DNA of 64,000 bases. Origin: Mucilaginibacter cryoferens (lineage in GTDB: Bacteria; Bacteroidota; Bacteroidia; Sphingobacteriales; Sphingobacteriaceae). The notes under the pieces were generated by a model. The model had not been told where the DNA came from. It was given only the letters and a program-made list of their open reading frames with translations, and made no database searches. Of this stretch, positions 43,866 through 53,770 are shown piece after piece. How positions within the stretch are numbered: the first letter of the stretch is position 1; each line of letters begins with the position of its first letter. Position numbers and translations under genes: made by a program. Where the stretch lies: the NCBI RefSeq assembly GCF_014205845.1, contig NZ_JACHCR010000017.1, forward strand, positions 90,473 to 154,472, in the 5' to 3' direction.

Positions 43866-45221
43866 TTAAAATTTAAACACTTTACCATTGGCCATAACTT
43901 CCTGAGTGCTTTCGTCGAAAGTTGCCTTGTAACCTGTATGTGCAGCCGCATTGGTCATAATATTGGCTATCGAGTGACTATAACCAGCTTCTACCGGGGC
44001 ATTGGGTTGTTTGCGGCTGCGCACGCACTCCATCCAATTGCGTACGTGGTTTGACGTAAGCACATCGCCGCCTGTATTGGCCGATGCAATAACCTGTTGT
44101 GTATTTGCCAGGCTGATCTCTGGCAGCAGATTGGCTTTCATGCCCATGGCTGCTGCCATTTTTTCTGTTAACCCACCGTTTGGTGAAACTTTATTGGTGA
44201 TCAGGTTTAGCTCGCCACCATTGGAGTAATAGATCTCGGCCGGGTGCTCATCGCCGTTGTGCATCCGGGAGCCAAAGGTAACCTGGAAACCAGTAGAAGG
44301 ATCATCTAGTGGGCCGTAGTCAAAGGCAGCCAGAATGGTATCCCAATTACGGCGGCCATCCTTCCACTTATAAATGCCGCCGTTGGCAACCACACTACGC
44401 GGATGTTTTAGTCCGGTGAACCAATGCACGGTATCAATTTGGTGACTCATCCACTGACCGGCCAGGCCCGATGAGTACGGCCAAAACAAGCGAAACTCTA
44501 AATATTTACGTGGGTCGAAGGCTTCATACGGGCGATTCATAATAAAGCGTTTCCAATCGGTATCTTCTTCTTTTAATTTGCCCAATAACTCGGGCCTGCG
44601 CCACCTGCCGGGCTGGTTAACATTCCAGGTAAGTTCTACCATGGTAATCGGGCCAAACTTACCCGAGCGGATAAAATCATTGGCGGCATGGTAGTTATCC
44701 CCACTCCTGCGCTGCGAACCTATTTGCACTATTTTCCCCGATTCTTTAATGGCTTTAAGCGCATCGCGGTTATCTTCCATGGTTTCGGCAAATGGTTTTT
44801 CTACATAGGCGTCGCAAGCGGCTTTTACAGCTTCAATGGCATGGCGTGCATGCTGAAAATCGGCGGTACTTATAAATACGGCATCAATTGTTTTACTGTC
44901 ATACAATTCTTCATTATTACGATAGGCTTTAACATCGTGCTGCATTTTATCTTTCCAGGTGGCAGCGCCCTCCTCCCTGCGGCTTTTCCATATGTCTGAT
45001 ACGCCAACCACCTCAAAATTTAGTTCCTTATAGTGGTTCATAAAGCTGGGAATGTGCGAACTTTTATGCCTGTCAGAAAAGCCTACAACGCCAACCCGCA
45101 CCCTGTCATTGGCACCAATAATGCGCTTATAGCTTTTGGCGCTCCACGCGTTTTTTGTAATTAATGCACCGGCGCCCGCCAACGCGGCCTGTCTTATAAA
45201 AGTACGACGAGAGTTCTCCAT
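43866..45221 (-). CDS. Gfo/Idh/MocA oxidoreductase with TAT signal
   Basis: A 451-residue NAD(P)-dependent oxidoreductase. The twin-arginine leader SRRTFIRQAALAGAGALI directs export to the periplasm. The Rossmann domain has VRVGVVGFSDRHK near residue 40, and YVEKPFAETMEDNRDALKA carries the EKP motif that places the catalytic Lys by the nicotinamide. Exported members of this family often carry their cofactor tightly bound and modify glycans, which fits here but is inference. It is probably co-transcribed with the PmoA-like gene. Confidence 0.9.
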   Translation of the reverse strand: MENSRRTFIRQAALAGAGALITKNAWSAKSYKRIIGANDRVRVGVVGFSDRHKSSHIPSFMNHYKELNFEVVGVSDIWKSRREEGAATWKDKMQHDVKAYRNNEELYDSKTIDAVFISTADFQHARHAIEAVKAACDAYVEKPFAETMEDNRDALKAIKESGKIVQIGSQRRSGDNYHAANDFIRSGKFGPITMVELTWNVNQPGRWRRPELLGKLKEEDTDWKRFIMNRPYEAFDPRKYLEFRLFWPYSSGLAGQWMSHQIDTVHWFTGLKHPRSVVANGGIYKWKDGRRNWDTILAAFDYGPLDDPSTGFQVTFGSRMHNGDEHPAEIYYSNGGELNLITNKVSPNGGLTEKMAAAMGMKANLLPEISLANTQQVIASANTGGDVLTSNHVRNWMECVRSRKQPNAPVEAGYSHSIANIMTNAAAHTGYKATFDESTQEVMANGKVFKF

Positions 45222-45387
45222 GGTAGTAGGTTATTTAAGTATAGGTAAATTGGTTTAACCAACGGCTTGAGTGCCGTGGCAAATCAAATATCGAAGAAAT
45301 ACAACAAAAAGTGTTATTTGGTTTGTAAGAAGCTTATTACAGTTTAAATGATCGGCATTTTATTATCGCCAGGATTTAAATTTATTA

Positions 45388-45984
45388 TCAATAAACCTTG
45401 TAAACCTGCCCGGTTTGCGCACCTAAAACGCTCTTAACATAAGCCAGGGCTACCCTATCCATAGTTACCGGCGGATGCCCAGGAAAGAACGGAAAATAAC
45501 CCGGAGAATCTTCCACCACACCCGGACTTATGGCATTGATGCGCACCCCGTTTTCGAGTTCAATAGCTGCGGCCTTTACAAAAGCCTCCACCGCACCATT
45601 AACTGCACTTAAGTTAGCACCCAAAACAATAGGATCTTCACTTAAAATGCCCGAGGTTAATGTAAACGAGCCTTTGGGGTTTATATAATGCTGACCGGTT
45701 AAAACCAGGTTCACCTGCCCCATTAATTTGCTGTTTACGCCTTTCATAAAATCGGTATATTTCATGGTTGTTAACGGGCCAAAGTGTCCGTTACCCGTAG
45801 TACTAACGAGGGCATCGAAGTTGCCAACTTGCTCATAAAAGCCTTCGATAGATTCCGGCGAATTGATATCTACCTGTAGGTCGCCACTTTTTGAACCCAC
45901 TTTTATCACTTCATGTTCCTTTTCTAATACAGCGGTTACATGCTTACCTAAGGTGCCTGTAGCACCAACAATTATAATTTTCAT
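45388..45984 (-). CDS. Short-chain dehydrogenase/reductase
   Basis: A 198-residue SDR with the cofactor motif GATGTLG at residues 7-13, an acidic or neutral cofactor-selecting region near VGSKSGDLQVD, and STTGNG in place of the usual NAG. The catalytic Tyr-x-x-x-Lys is not clear: the TLTSGIL region is followed by ANLSAVNGAVEAFVKAAA, where Asn-Gly replaces it. This short SDR type may use a variant active site. It stands alone, 20 bp past the small membrane-protein gene at 46005. Confidence 0.82.
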   Translation of the reverse strand: MKIIIVGATGTLGKHVTAVLEKEHEVIKVGSKSGDLQVDINSPESIEGFYEQVGNFDALVSTTGNGHFGPLTTMKYTDFMKGVNSKLMGQVNLVLTGQHYINPKGSFTLTSGILSEDPIVLGANLSAVNGAVEAFVKAAAIELENGVRINAISPGVVEDSPGYFPFFPGHPPVTMDRVALAYVKSVLGAQTGQVYKVY

Positions 45985-46004
45985 AGATGATTTATTGGGT
46001 TAAA

Positions 46005-46478
46005 TTATGGTTTTACTAATTTAAATTGTTTTACCATTCCAAGGATTAAATTGACGATAAAAAATACCTGCCCCAATAAAAACAACACTATGATTACAAA
46101 GCAGGAAGCATCGCCAATAAATGATGATCTGCTATTTTCAAATTGGCCAACTGAATAATAACGTTTTGGGGCTCCCTGCAAAGCCAGATGGTAAACCGAT
46201 AGTATTACAAAATAAGCCAGGGGGATTATGGTAAGCAACAGGTGCAGCCACGTTAATATTAAGGATAGCACTAATTTGCGAAAAATTAGATACACCATCC
46301 AAAACAGCAAGCAAACACAACCCAACAACCGCAAAAGAGCCCCGGTACTTATTACAAAATAAGTATCGTGCAGGTTAATATCGATTGAATCGTTTGAGGG
46401 TATAAAAGAAATGACGGTGAATAACAAAGCAACTATGGCAAACAGGTTATATGGTTTATTTAAAAATACAGGAGTCAT
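46005..46478 (-). CDS. Small membrane protein resembling the C-terminal part of cytochrome c oxidase subunit I
   Basis: A 157-residue protein with four predicted helices. INLHDTYFVIS resembles the COX1 helix X motif HDTYYVVAHFHY, but the following heme-ligand histidines are replaced (STGALL). The later WLHLLLTIIPLAYFVILSVYHLALQGAPKRYYSV resembles the COX1 segment around GMPRRY. It is not a working oxidase subunit and has no heme or copper ligands. It may be a detached COX1-related domain with a new role. The resemblance is from memory of COX1 motifs; homology needs a profile search. Confidence 0.6.
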   Translation of the reverse strand: MTPVFLNKPYNLFAIVALLFTVISFIPSNDSIDINLHDTYFVISTGALLRLLGCVCLLFWMVYLIFRKLVLSLILTWLHLLLTIIPLAYFVILSVYHLALQGAPKRYYSVGQFENSRSSFIGDASCFVIIVLFLLGQVFFIVNLILGMVKQFKLVKP

Positions 46479-46637
46479 AATTGCATCAGGTAATAAGGAA
46501 TTGCACAGTTAAAATATTTAAGAAAAATATACAATATTAATATCCAAACCAATTGTTGTTATACACAATTGTGCATCACCATTTATTTTAGTCGCATGTT
46601 CAAAATCGATATATTTACGGTCAACATCAATTGATAA

Positions 46638-48494
46638 ATGAAAAAATTAGGTCTGCTTATTATCTGTCTTTTCCCATTAATAGCCTCGGCTCAAAATGCC
46701 GATTCGGCCTGGTTTGTAAATAACTATATCAAAAAAGAAGTAAGTATCCCCATGCGTGATGGTGCAAAGCTCTTTACATCTGTTTACCTACCCAAAGATC
46801 AGACGGAAAAGCATCCTATATTAATGACGCGTACGCCTTATTCCTGCGCTCCCTATGGAACAGGTTACCGCGCTTACTGGCGAAACTTCATGATCAAATA
46901 CTGTAAGGAAGGCTATATTATGGTGATTCAGGATATTCGTGGCCGTTGGATGAGCGAAGGTACATTTGAAGTAGTGCGCCCCTTCAATCCCAATAAAAAG
47001 ACCAACAAGGATATTGATGAAGCAAGCGACACTTATGATACTATTGACTGGCTGGTGAAAAACCTGGATAATAATAATGGGAATGTTGGGGTAAGCGGCA
47101 TTTCGTTCCCCGGGTTTTATGCTACCGAAGCGGCTTTAAGCGGGCACTCGGCATTAAAGGCGGTTAGTCCGCAGGCGCCGGTTACAGATCGTTTTTTTGG
47201 CGATGACGACCATCACAATGGCGTTTTATTTTTGATGGATGCTTTTGATTTTCATGTGGGTTATGGCTTTAGTCAGCCGCGCCCAGCTCCTACTACGTTA
47301 CCCGCAAAAACATACCCTATTAATACCAATGATAATTATGCCTGGTATTTAAAAATGGGTGCATTGCCCAATTTCACCAAAGCATCTGGCGATAGCCTTA
47401 AATTTTGGAGCGATATGATGGTGCATCCCAACCTTGATGCCTGGTGGAAGGCCCGTGATGCGCGGTCTGGAATTAAAGATGTAAAACCGACCATGCTGGT
47501 AGTTGGCGGCCTTTTTGATGCCGAAGACGGTTACGGTACCTGGAAAACCTACGAAGCCCTGGTTAAAAAAAGCCCGGCTACTAATAGTAAACTGGTAATT
47601 GGCCCCTGGTTTCATGGGCAGTGGGCCAGTAGAGATGGTACACATCTGGGCAATATTCAGTTTGGCAGTAAAACCAACGAATGGTATGAAGATAATATAG
47701 AGATTCCGTTTTTTAATTATTACCTGAAGGGAAAGGGATCTGTAGATACAATTAGTAAAGCAACCGTATTTTTCTCCGGCGAAAACAAATGGCGTAAATT
47801 ACCACAATGGCCGCCGGCAGATGCCAGCCCTACTCCTATCTATCTGAAAGCAAATGGTAAATTATCATTTGAAACCCCTAAAGATGAGAAGCTTTTGTTT
47901 GACAGTTACGTTAGCGACCCTGCCAAACCTGTACCTTATACAGAAAAAGTACATGAGTACCGCACCCGCGAATATATGACCGACGACCAGCGTTTTGCCT
48001 CCCGCCGCACGGATGTGTTAACTTATAACACAGATACGCTTGTTAATGATATAACCCTAGGCGGGCCTGTAGTGGCCGATCTGTTGGTTAGTCTTTCAAA
48101 TACTGATGCAGATTTTGTGGTGAAGCTGATAGATGTATTACCAGATAATGAGCCGGCAAACCCCACTACTAAATACCCTATGGGCGGCTACCAGATGCTG
48201 GTACGTGCCGAAATTATGCGGGGCAGGTACCGCAGCAGTTTTTCGGCCCCCGAAGCTTTTGTACCAGGTAAACCAACCCAGGTAAAGTTTACTTTGCCAG
48301 ATGTTGCCCATACCTTTAAAAAGGGCCATAAAATAATGATACAGGTGCAAAGTACATGGTTCCCGTTAACAGATCGTAACCCTCAACAGTTTATTGATAT
48401 TTACCATGCTAAAGACGCTGATTTTGTTAAGGAAACAATAAATGTTTACCTGGATAAATCGAAGCTTATATTACCGGTTATAAAGTACAGATGA
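46638..48494 (+). CDS. Secreted CocE/NonD-family hydrolase (peptidase S15 type)
   Basis: A 618-residue exported alpha/beta hydrolase. A signal peptide ends near residue 18 (LIASAQ). The nucleophile is in GVSGISFPGF, the acid is probably in GLFDAEDGYG and the His in GPWFHGQW, the normal S15 order. The C-terminal jelly-roll domain (PDVAHTFKKGHKIMIQVQSTWFP) is also typical. Relatives are X-Pro dipeptidyl peptidases, cocaine esterase-like esterases and antibiotic acylases. The stop overlaps the next start (ATGA). Confidence 0.88.
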   Translation: MKKLGLLIICLFPLIASAQNADSAWFVNNYIKKEVSIPMRDGAKLFTSVYLPKDQTEKHPILMTRTPYSCAPYGTGYRAYWRNFMIKYCKEGYIMVIQDIRGRWMSEGTFEVVRPFNPNKKTNKDIDEASDTYDTIDWLVKNLDNNNGNVGVSGISFPGFYATEAALSGHSALKAVSPQAPVTDRFFGDDDHHNGVLFLMDAFDFHVGYGFSQPRPAPTTLPAKTYPINTNDNYAWYLKMGALPNFTKASGDSLKFWSDMMVHPNLDAWWKARDARSGIKDVKPTMLVVGGLFDAEDGYGTWKTYEALVKKSPATNSKLVIGPWFHGQWASRDGTHLGNIQFGSKTNEWYEDNIEIPFFNYYLKGKGSVDTISKATVFFSGENKWRKLPQWPPADASPTPIYLKANGKLSFETPKDEKLLFDSYVSDPAKPVPYTEKVHEYRTREYMTDDQRFASRRTDVLTYNTDTLVNDITLGGPVVADLLVSLSNTDADFVVKLIDVLPDNEPANPTTKYPMGGYQMLVRAEIMRGRYRSSFSAPEAFVPGKPTQVKFTLPDVAHTFKKGHKIMIQVQSTWFPLTDRNPQQFIDIYHAKDADFVKETINVYLDKSKLILPVIKYR

Positions 48495-48934
48495 TGGGCA
48501 AAGAAAGGCGGCTAAGGATGAATGATGCAATTAAAACCATTACTATTCCTTTTTTAAGAGCGCAGGGTTTTAAAGGCTCCTTTCCTCATTTCAGAAGAAT
48601 GAAGGATGATAGGATTAATCTGCTCACTTTTCAATTCAGTTTAAGTTCGCCTAAATTTGTGGTCGAAATTTCAAACTGCTCACCTAAGGGGATTGCAAGG
48701 TCATGGGGCAATCCTGTGAAGCCATCAAATTGTACTGCCCATGATATGCACAGACGGCTAAGGTTGGGCAATAGCAGAAATGAAGGAGATCACTGGTTTG
48801 ATTTTAGTAAAGATGTTTTATGGGGCAATATCTACCAACAAAAAGCAAAAGAAATAATTGAGTTATGGCAACAGGCCGAGGTATGGTGGGCCGAAGATCC
48901 GCATGACCAACGAAATGCAATGGTACCGCAATAA
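48491..48934 (+). CDS. DUF4304-like protein
   Basis: A 147-residue soluble protein with the DUF4304 outline: a start like MNDAIKTITIPFLRAQGFKGSFPHFRR, then LLTFQFSLSSPKFVVEIS, and a Trp-rich C-terminus (WFDFSKDVLW, VWWAEDP). Members are of unknown function. Its ATG overlaps the stop of the hydrolase gene, so the two are probably coupled although they look unrelated. Confidence 0.72.
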   Translation: MMGKERRLRMNDAIKTITIPFLRAQGFKGSFPHFRRMKDDRINLLTFQFSLSSPKFVVEISNCSPKGIARSWGNPVKPSNCTAHDMHRRLRLGNSRNEGDHWFDFSKDVLWGNIYQQKAKEIIELWQQAEVWWAEDPHDQRNAMVPQ

Positions 48935-48940
48935 ATAAGG

Positions 48941-49720
48941 TTATATTGAAGCCGCCAGTTTTTCAAAATACGCAGGCACCTCCAACAACCTGCTCCCATA
49001 CCATGAAAACATTTCGCCATCAACTAAAATAACTTTGGCTTTTGGCAGTAGCCGCTTAAATTCGTCAATATGCTTTTGCTTAAACGGATATGGCTCTGAG
49101 GATAGCAGCACCACATCCGGGCTTGCAATTACAAGTTGGTCAGTAGTTACCTCGGGGTATCTATCTGCCTCAAAAACGTTTGTGAACCCGCATCTTTTTA
49201 ACAGATAATCAATATAAGTATTTACGCCGGCAACCATGTATGGCTTTCTCCATATAAAATAGGCTGCTTTTATATTTAAAACCGGTAAATTTAATTGATT
49301 GAAGCGATGGTTTATTTCGGCGTTTAAAGTAATAGCCTCCTGCCCCCGCCCTACTATTTCACCAACATTTTGTATCATGCTCAATGCTGTATCGAGATCA
49401 TAAATTTCGCTTATCCAAACGGGGCAGATATTCATCAACTCCTCAATCTGGCCGCGGTGGTTCTCTTCTTTATTGGCTATAATAAGATCGGGGTGTAGGG
49501 ATCTTATCAACGGTATGTCGAGTTGTTTTGTGCCTCCAACTTTAGTTACCGTTTTAAATTTCTCTTGGGGATAGATGCAAAATTTGGTAATGCCAATAAC
49601 TTCAGCATCCAACCCTAAATAAAACAACAACTCGGTTTGCGAGGGAACAACAGAGATAATCCTTTTGGGAACTACAGGCAGGTTAATAACACGATTTAAC
49701 TGATCGTGATACAATGCCAT
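48941..49720 (-). CDS. Helical-backbone metal receptor/BtuF-like substrate-binding protein without signal peptide
   Basis: About 259 residues from the ATG at 49720, which lies 2 bp after the upstream stop; the longer frame to 49816 would overlap the sugar-transferase gene by 94 bp. PKRIISVVPSQTELLFYLGLDAEVIGIT and LHPDLIIANKEENHRGQIEEL match the FecB/BtuF fold that binds cobalamin or iron chelates. There is no signal peptide or lipobox, so it probably works in the cytoplasm, which is unusual for this family. It may be a corrinoid chaperone (speculative). Confidence 0.8.
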   Translation of the reverse strand: MALYHDQLNRVINLPVVPKRIISVVPSQTELLFYLGLDAEVIGITKFCIYPQEKFKTVTKVGGTKQLDIPLIRSLHPDLIIANKEENHRGQIEELMNICPVWISEIYDLDTALSMIQNVGEIVGRGQEAITLNAEINHRFNQLNLPVLNIKAAYFIWRKPYMVAGVNTYIDYLLKRCGFTNVFEADRYPEVTTDQLVIASPDVVLLSSEPYPFKQKHIDEFKRLLPKAKVILVDGEMFSWYGSRLLEVPAYFEKLAASI

Positions 49721-49722
49721 TG

Positions 49723-51126
49723 CTAAAATGCGTTTTTCTCGCCCCTTAAAGCATTCCAGAACGTAAGGAAAACAATCTTCATATCCAGTAAAAACGACCA
49801 GTTTTCGAGGTACCAAACATCAGCCTCCACGCGTTCGAGCATGGCTTGTGTGGTTTGTGTTTCGCCCCTTAGGCCGTTTATCTGAGCCCAGCCGGTAATG
49901 CCGGGTTTAAGAAAATGTCTTACCATAAAGGTATCAATAAGCTGAGAGTACTGCTGCGTGTGGCTTATCATGTGTGGCCTTGGCCCCACTACAGACATGT
50001 TGCCCAATATTACGTTAAAAAACTGAGGAAGTTCATCAATACTGGTTTTGCGAATAAACGCGCCGGTTTTGGTTATACGTGCATCGCCGCGGGTGGCCTG
50101 CTTTTTATCCGAATCTTTATTTACCCGCATGCTGCGAAACTTGTAACATTTAAAGGGCTTATTATCCCTGCCCGAACGTTCCTGTACAAAAAATACAGGG
50201 CCTCTGGATTCCAGTTTAATGAGGATAGCCAATATTGGGAACAGCCAACTAAAAACAAATAGAATAATAAATAAAGAAAATACCACATCAAAAAAGCGCT
50301 TGATAGATCGGTTGAGCATATTCTCCAAAGGCTCGGGCCTTACAGATATAACCGGGATGTGTCCAAAGCTTTGTATAAAGGTTGGCTTTTTAGCATAATC
50401 GTAGTACTCGGGTATAAATTTAAACCTGATGAGGTTTTTATCTGCATCAAGCATCAATCGTTCAATAGTTTGCGCCTCAGAGTTTGGCAGGGTACAAAAT
50501 ATCTCGTCAACCTTGTTATTTAGTACGTAGCTTATACAGTCGTCTGTGCCACCCAAATAAAGATGTTTGTCATTTACCATCTCCGGGTTATCGTCAAAAA
50601 AGCCCACCAAACTGTAACCTCTTTCTGGATTTTGCTTAAAAAAACTATATAAATCGGCTCCTATACGGCCACCGCCAATAATAATAACTGCTCTCGAATC
50701 AATCAAAGATGCCCTATCGCTTTTACGGATGGTCAAAAATATTAATTTCCACAATCCTAAAAGAAAACCAAACAGCGCCAGGGAGTAAAATAAATACTCG
50801 CGGGTTATAAAGTATGCCTTTGTGCCAATTAATATAATAATGGTGAAACAAATAAAGCTTACAAACAGCAGGTAGGTTTTTATTACTCCACGATAGGTTC
50901 TTATAGAGTCTTTATTTAGCACATGCTCATACAGCCCGGTAATATTGGCAGACAATAGCCATATTAAGTTAAAAACCAAAACAATAGGCAAATATTTTCT
51001 ATTGCTTATCCAAAAGATATATGATCTGTCTTCTATAAAATAAGAGATTACCATGCTCATATTAAGTATAATATAATCAATGGTAAGGTTCACTGCTTTA
51101 ATAAAAGTAGCGTATCTGTGAATCAT
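49723..51126 (-). CDS. Undecaprenyl-phosphate glycosyl-1-phosphate transferase (WcaJ/EpsL type)
   Basis: A 467-residue membrane enzyme that starts glycan assembly on undecaprenyl phosphate. The N-terminal part has about four helices and a CoA-binding-like domain with VIIIGGGRIGADLYSFF. The C-terminal bacterial sugar transferase domain has KRFFDVVFSLF, the helix-break segment LAILIKLESRGPVFFVQERSGRD, FKCYKFRSM, the SIDELPQFFNVI motif and VGPRPH. It probably begins the capsule or exopolysaccharide built by the glycosyltransferases in the first 21 kb or by genes outside the window. Confidence 0.93.
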   Translation of the reverse strand: MIHRYATFIKAVNLTIDYIILNMSMVISYFIEDRSYIFWISNRKYLPIVLVFNLIWLLSANITGLYEHVLNKDSIRTYRGVIKTYLLFVSFICFTIIILIGTKAYFITREYLFYSLALFGFLLGLWKLIFLTIRKSDRASLIDSRAVIIIGGGRIGADLYSFFKQNPERGYSLVGFFDDNPEMVNDKHLYLGGTDDCISYVLNNKVDEIFCTLPNSEAQTIERLMLDADKNLIRFKFIPEYYDYAKKPTFIQSFGHIPVISVRPEPLENMLNRSIKRFFDVVFSLFIILFVFSWLFPILAILIKLESRGPVFFVQERSGRDNKPFKCYKFRSMRVNKDSDKKQATRGDARITKTGAFIRKTSIDELPQFFNVILGNMSVVGPRPHMISHTQQYSQLIDTFMVRHFLKPGITGWAQINGLRGETQTTQAMLERVEADVWYLENWSFLLDMKIVFLTFWNALRGEKNAF

Positions 51127-51338
51127 GTATTAGCGTTTCTTGAAATATGTAACACCTGCTAAAATTAGCATATTTTTTATAAATAACAATGTGATAATTG
51201 AATGTACAATCGATTAAAAAATTGTTAGGTCATGGGCGGCAAAATTAAAAATTAAGAAATTTATTCAAAAAAACTAACATAATTATTTGTTTCCTCCATG
51301 CTTAAAGCTAAAGCGCTGTAAACGCAGGGACAATTAAT

Positions 51339-52694
51339 TTACAAACGCCCATCTACGATGCTTTTGTCGAGAATCCCTTTTATATCGTAAATAACAGACG
51401 ATGGACTTTTCTTCAATTTGCTATAATCCAGGTTAAAAAACTCCCGGTGTGATACTGCCGCAATTATGGCATCGTAACTACCACACAGATCATCAAAGTT
51501 TTTATATGTTTTTACACCATATTCGTGATCAACCTCTATCGGGTCGGCCCATGGATCATATATCTCATAGCCGGCCTCAAATTCAGTTAAAACCTTAACA
51601 ATATCAATTACCCTGGTGTTACGTACATCGGGGCAGTTTTCTTTAAAAGTAAAGCCCAGTACAAGTACCTTTGAATTTTTAACGGCTATATCTTTTTTTA
51701 TCATCAACTTAATAACTTCAAGGGCTACATAAGTACCCATGCCATCATTAAGTCTGCGGCCGGCCAGAATAATTTCGGGGTGATAACCTACCTCTTGTGC
51801 CTTTTGAGCCAGGTAATAAGGATCAACCCCCGTGCAATGACCACCAACAAGGCCTGGTTTAAAATTTAAAAAATTCCATTTAGTACCCGCGGCCTCCAAA
51901 ACAGCATGAGTATCTATCCCCATGATCTGGAATATTTTGGCAAGTTCATTTACAAAAGCAATATTGATATCCCGCTGCGAATTTTCTATAACCTTACAGG
52001 CTTCGGCAACTTTTATACTGGGTGCTTTGTGGGTGCCGGCGGTAACTATGGTTTTGTAAAGGTTGTCAATAAAATCGGCAGCTTCTGGTGTTGAGCCGGA
52101 TGTGACTTTTAAAATATTTGTAAGGGTATGTACTTTATCGCCCGGGTTAATTCGCTCTGGCGAGTAACCAGCAAAAAAATCGACGTTGAATTTGAGTTTT
52201 GAAACCCGCTCTAGTACCGGTACGCATACCTCTTCAGTTACTCCTGGATAAACGGTTGATTCATAGATAACTACATCGCCAACTTTAAGCACAGATGCAA
52301 CAGCTTCGCTTGCTTTTTTTATCAGGTCGAGATCCGGACGGTTGTGAAGGTCGGTTGGGGTTGGTACCGATACGATAAAAACATTACAGCCGGCAATATC
52401 CCGAACGTTGGATGTAAAGTTGAGTCCATTACCTTCCCCCTTAAATAAAACAGATTTGAGTTCTTCGGTATCTGTTTCAAGCGTACGATCAAAGGCTTCA
52501 TTTAGTTCAGAAACACGACTTTGCTTAATATCAAACCCTTTTACGGTAAACTTTTTGGCAAATTCTACCGCCAGCGGTAAACCAACATAGCCTAAACCTA
52601 TTATTGCAATATGAACATTTTCCGGGGCTTCAAATTTTGGAGCTAATTGACTTAACGGATGAGCAGACATGTTTTTAACAGGGGTAGATTTCAC
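51339..52694 (-). CDS. tviB: UDP-sugar dehydrogenase (TviB/WbpO family)
   Basis: A 451-residue nucleotide-sugar dehydrogenase. NAD binding is at [14 protein letters not shown] near residue 30. [11 protein letters not shown] and [17 protein letters not shown] are the family marks, the latter carrying the active-site Cys that does the two-step oxidation of a UDP-HexNAc or UDP-hexose C6. A C-terminal UDP-binding domain follows. An ATG eight codons in is also a possible start. It probably makes UDP-N-acetyl-hexosaminuronic acid for the surface glycan. A 211-bp gap separates it from the sugar transferase gene. Confidence 0.9.
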   Translation of the reverse strand: MKSTPVKNMSAHPLSQLAPKFEAPENVHIAIIGLGYVGLPLAVEFAKKFTVKGFDIKQSRVSELNEAFDRTLETDTEELKSVLFKGEGNGLNFTSNVRDIAGCNVFIVSVPTPTDLHNRPDLDLIKKASEAVASVLKVGDVVIYESTVYPGVTEEVCVPVLERVSKLKFNVDFFAGYSPERINPGDKVHTLTNILKVTSGSTPEAADFIDNLYKTIVTAGTHKAPSIKVAEACKVIENSQRDINIAFVNELAKIFQIMGIDTHAVLEAAGTKWNFLNFKPGLVGGHCTGVDPYYLAQKAQEVGYHPEIILAGRRLNDGMGTYVALEVIKLMIKKDIAVKNSKVLVLGFTFKENCPDVRNTRVIDIVKVLTEFEAGYEIYDPWADPIEVDHEYGVKTYKNFDDLCGSYDAIIAAVSHREFFNLDYSKLKKSPSSVIYDIKGILDKSIVDGRL

Positions 52695-52729
52695 AAATAT
52701 ATATTATTTTATGAGTTGGCTTCTATTAA

Positions 52730-53665
52730 TTATTGATTGTAGATCTGGTAAACCCCGGTAATAGTTCTGCTTTTGGCAGAGCCTACTAATATCGTGGTAA
52801 TCTTCTTTTCTATCATCAATTGCTCGGCCTGGCCTGCAAACTGCTCTCCATCAATAATAATGGGGTTCAGGGTCATTATTTCGGCAACGGTTAAAGTTGA
52901 TGGATCAGGATGTTTTAAAAGCGCTCTCCTTAAATCACCATCGGTAACAATGCCTTTAATATAGCTGGCATCGCCAACCATCACCATACCCAAACGCCCT
53001 GCCGACATACTAAGCAACAGATCTGTAAACGATGCCCCTTCATTAATAAAGGGCAGTTTATCGGTACGCATTAAATCGTTAACCTTTACAAGTAGTTTAC
53101 GACCAAGGCTACCACCCGGATGAAAGCGTGCAAAATCATGCTGCTTAAAATTTCTGGATTCCATTAAAGCAATCGCAAGCGCATCGCCCATAACCAAAGC
53201 AGCGGTTGTTGATGACGTTGGAGCCAGCTCAAGCGGACAAGCCTCCCTTGAAATTTTAATATTTAAATGATGATGGCTGTTTTTGGCAACTGTTGAATTT
53301 GGATTGCCCGTTAAGCCAATAACCAGGTTTTTATTCCATTTTAAAAAAGGAATAATGCGCAGCACTTCATCAGTTTCGCCAGAGTAAGAGATAAGCATCA
53401 CCACATCATTAGAACTAACCATGCCCAGATCGCCATGAAATGCCTCGCCCGGATGCAGGAAAAAACTTGGGGTGCCGGTACTGGCCAATGTTGCAGCAAC
53501 TTTTTTACCTATCAGCCCCGATTTACCTATACCTATTACCACCAGTTTACCGGTGGCAACTAATATGGCATTAACCGTTTTTGTAAATTCATCATCAATT
53601 AAACCGGCCACATGCTGCAGCGATTCTATTTCGATAGCAAAAACTCTTTTAGCAATATCCTTCAT
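52730..53665 (-). CDS. kdsD: D-arabinose 5-phosphate isomerase (KdsD/KpsF/GutQ)
   Basis: A 311-residue cytosolic enzyme. The N-terminal SIS domain (about 25-190) includes IGIGKSGLIGKKVAATLASTG and HPGEAFHGDLGM with the catalytic His-type residues. Two CBS domains follow (about 200-311). It interconverts ribulose 5-phosphate and arabinose 5-phosphate, the first step to Kdo. The neighbouring kdsA gene supports that role. Confidence 0.93.
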   Translation of the reverse strand: MKDIAKRVFAIEIESLQHVAGLIDDEFTKTVNAILVATGKLVVIGIGKSGLIGKKVAATLASTGTPSFFLHPGEAFHGDLGMVSSNDVVMLISYSGETDEVLRIIPFLKWNKNLVIGLTGNPNSTVAKNSHHHLNIKISREACPLELAPTSSTTAALVMGDALAIALMESRNFKQHDFARFHPGGSLGRKLLVKVNDLMRTDKLPFINEGASFTDLLLSMSAGRLGMVMVGDASYIKGIVTDGDLRRALLKHPDPSTLTVAEIMTLNPIIIDGEQFAGQAEQLMIEKKITTILVGSAKSRTITGVYQIYNQ

Positions 53666-53770
53666 CGATCAGAATTTTCTGGATTTTAAAACTTCCAGAA
53701 TGGTTACTTTATTAACTAAATCAAAATTTTATAAATTGTTGAAATTTGCAAAACTCTGATTTAGGCAAAA

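Noticed and set aside
46609..46618. Promoter box TATATTTA upstream of the S15 hydrolase
   Set aside because: The highly conserved final G is missing and no -33 element is visible.
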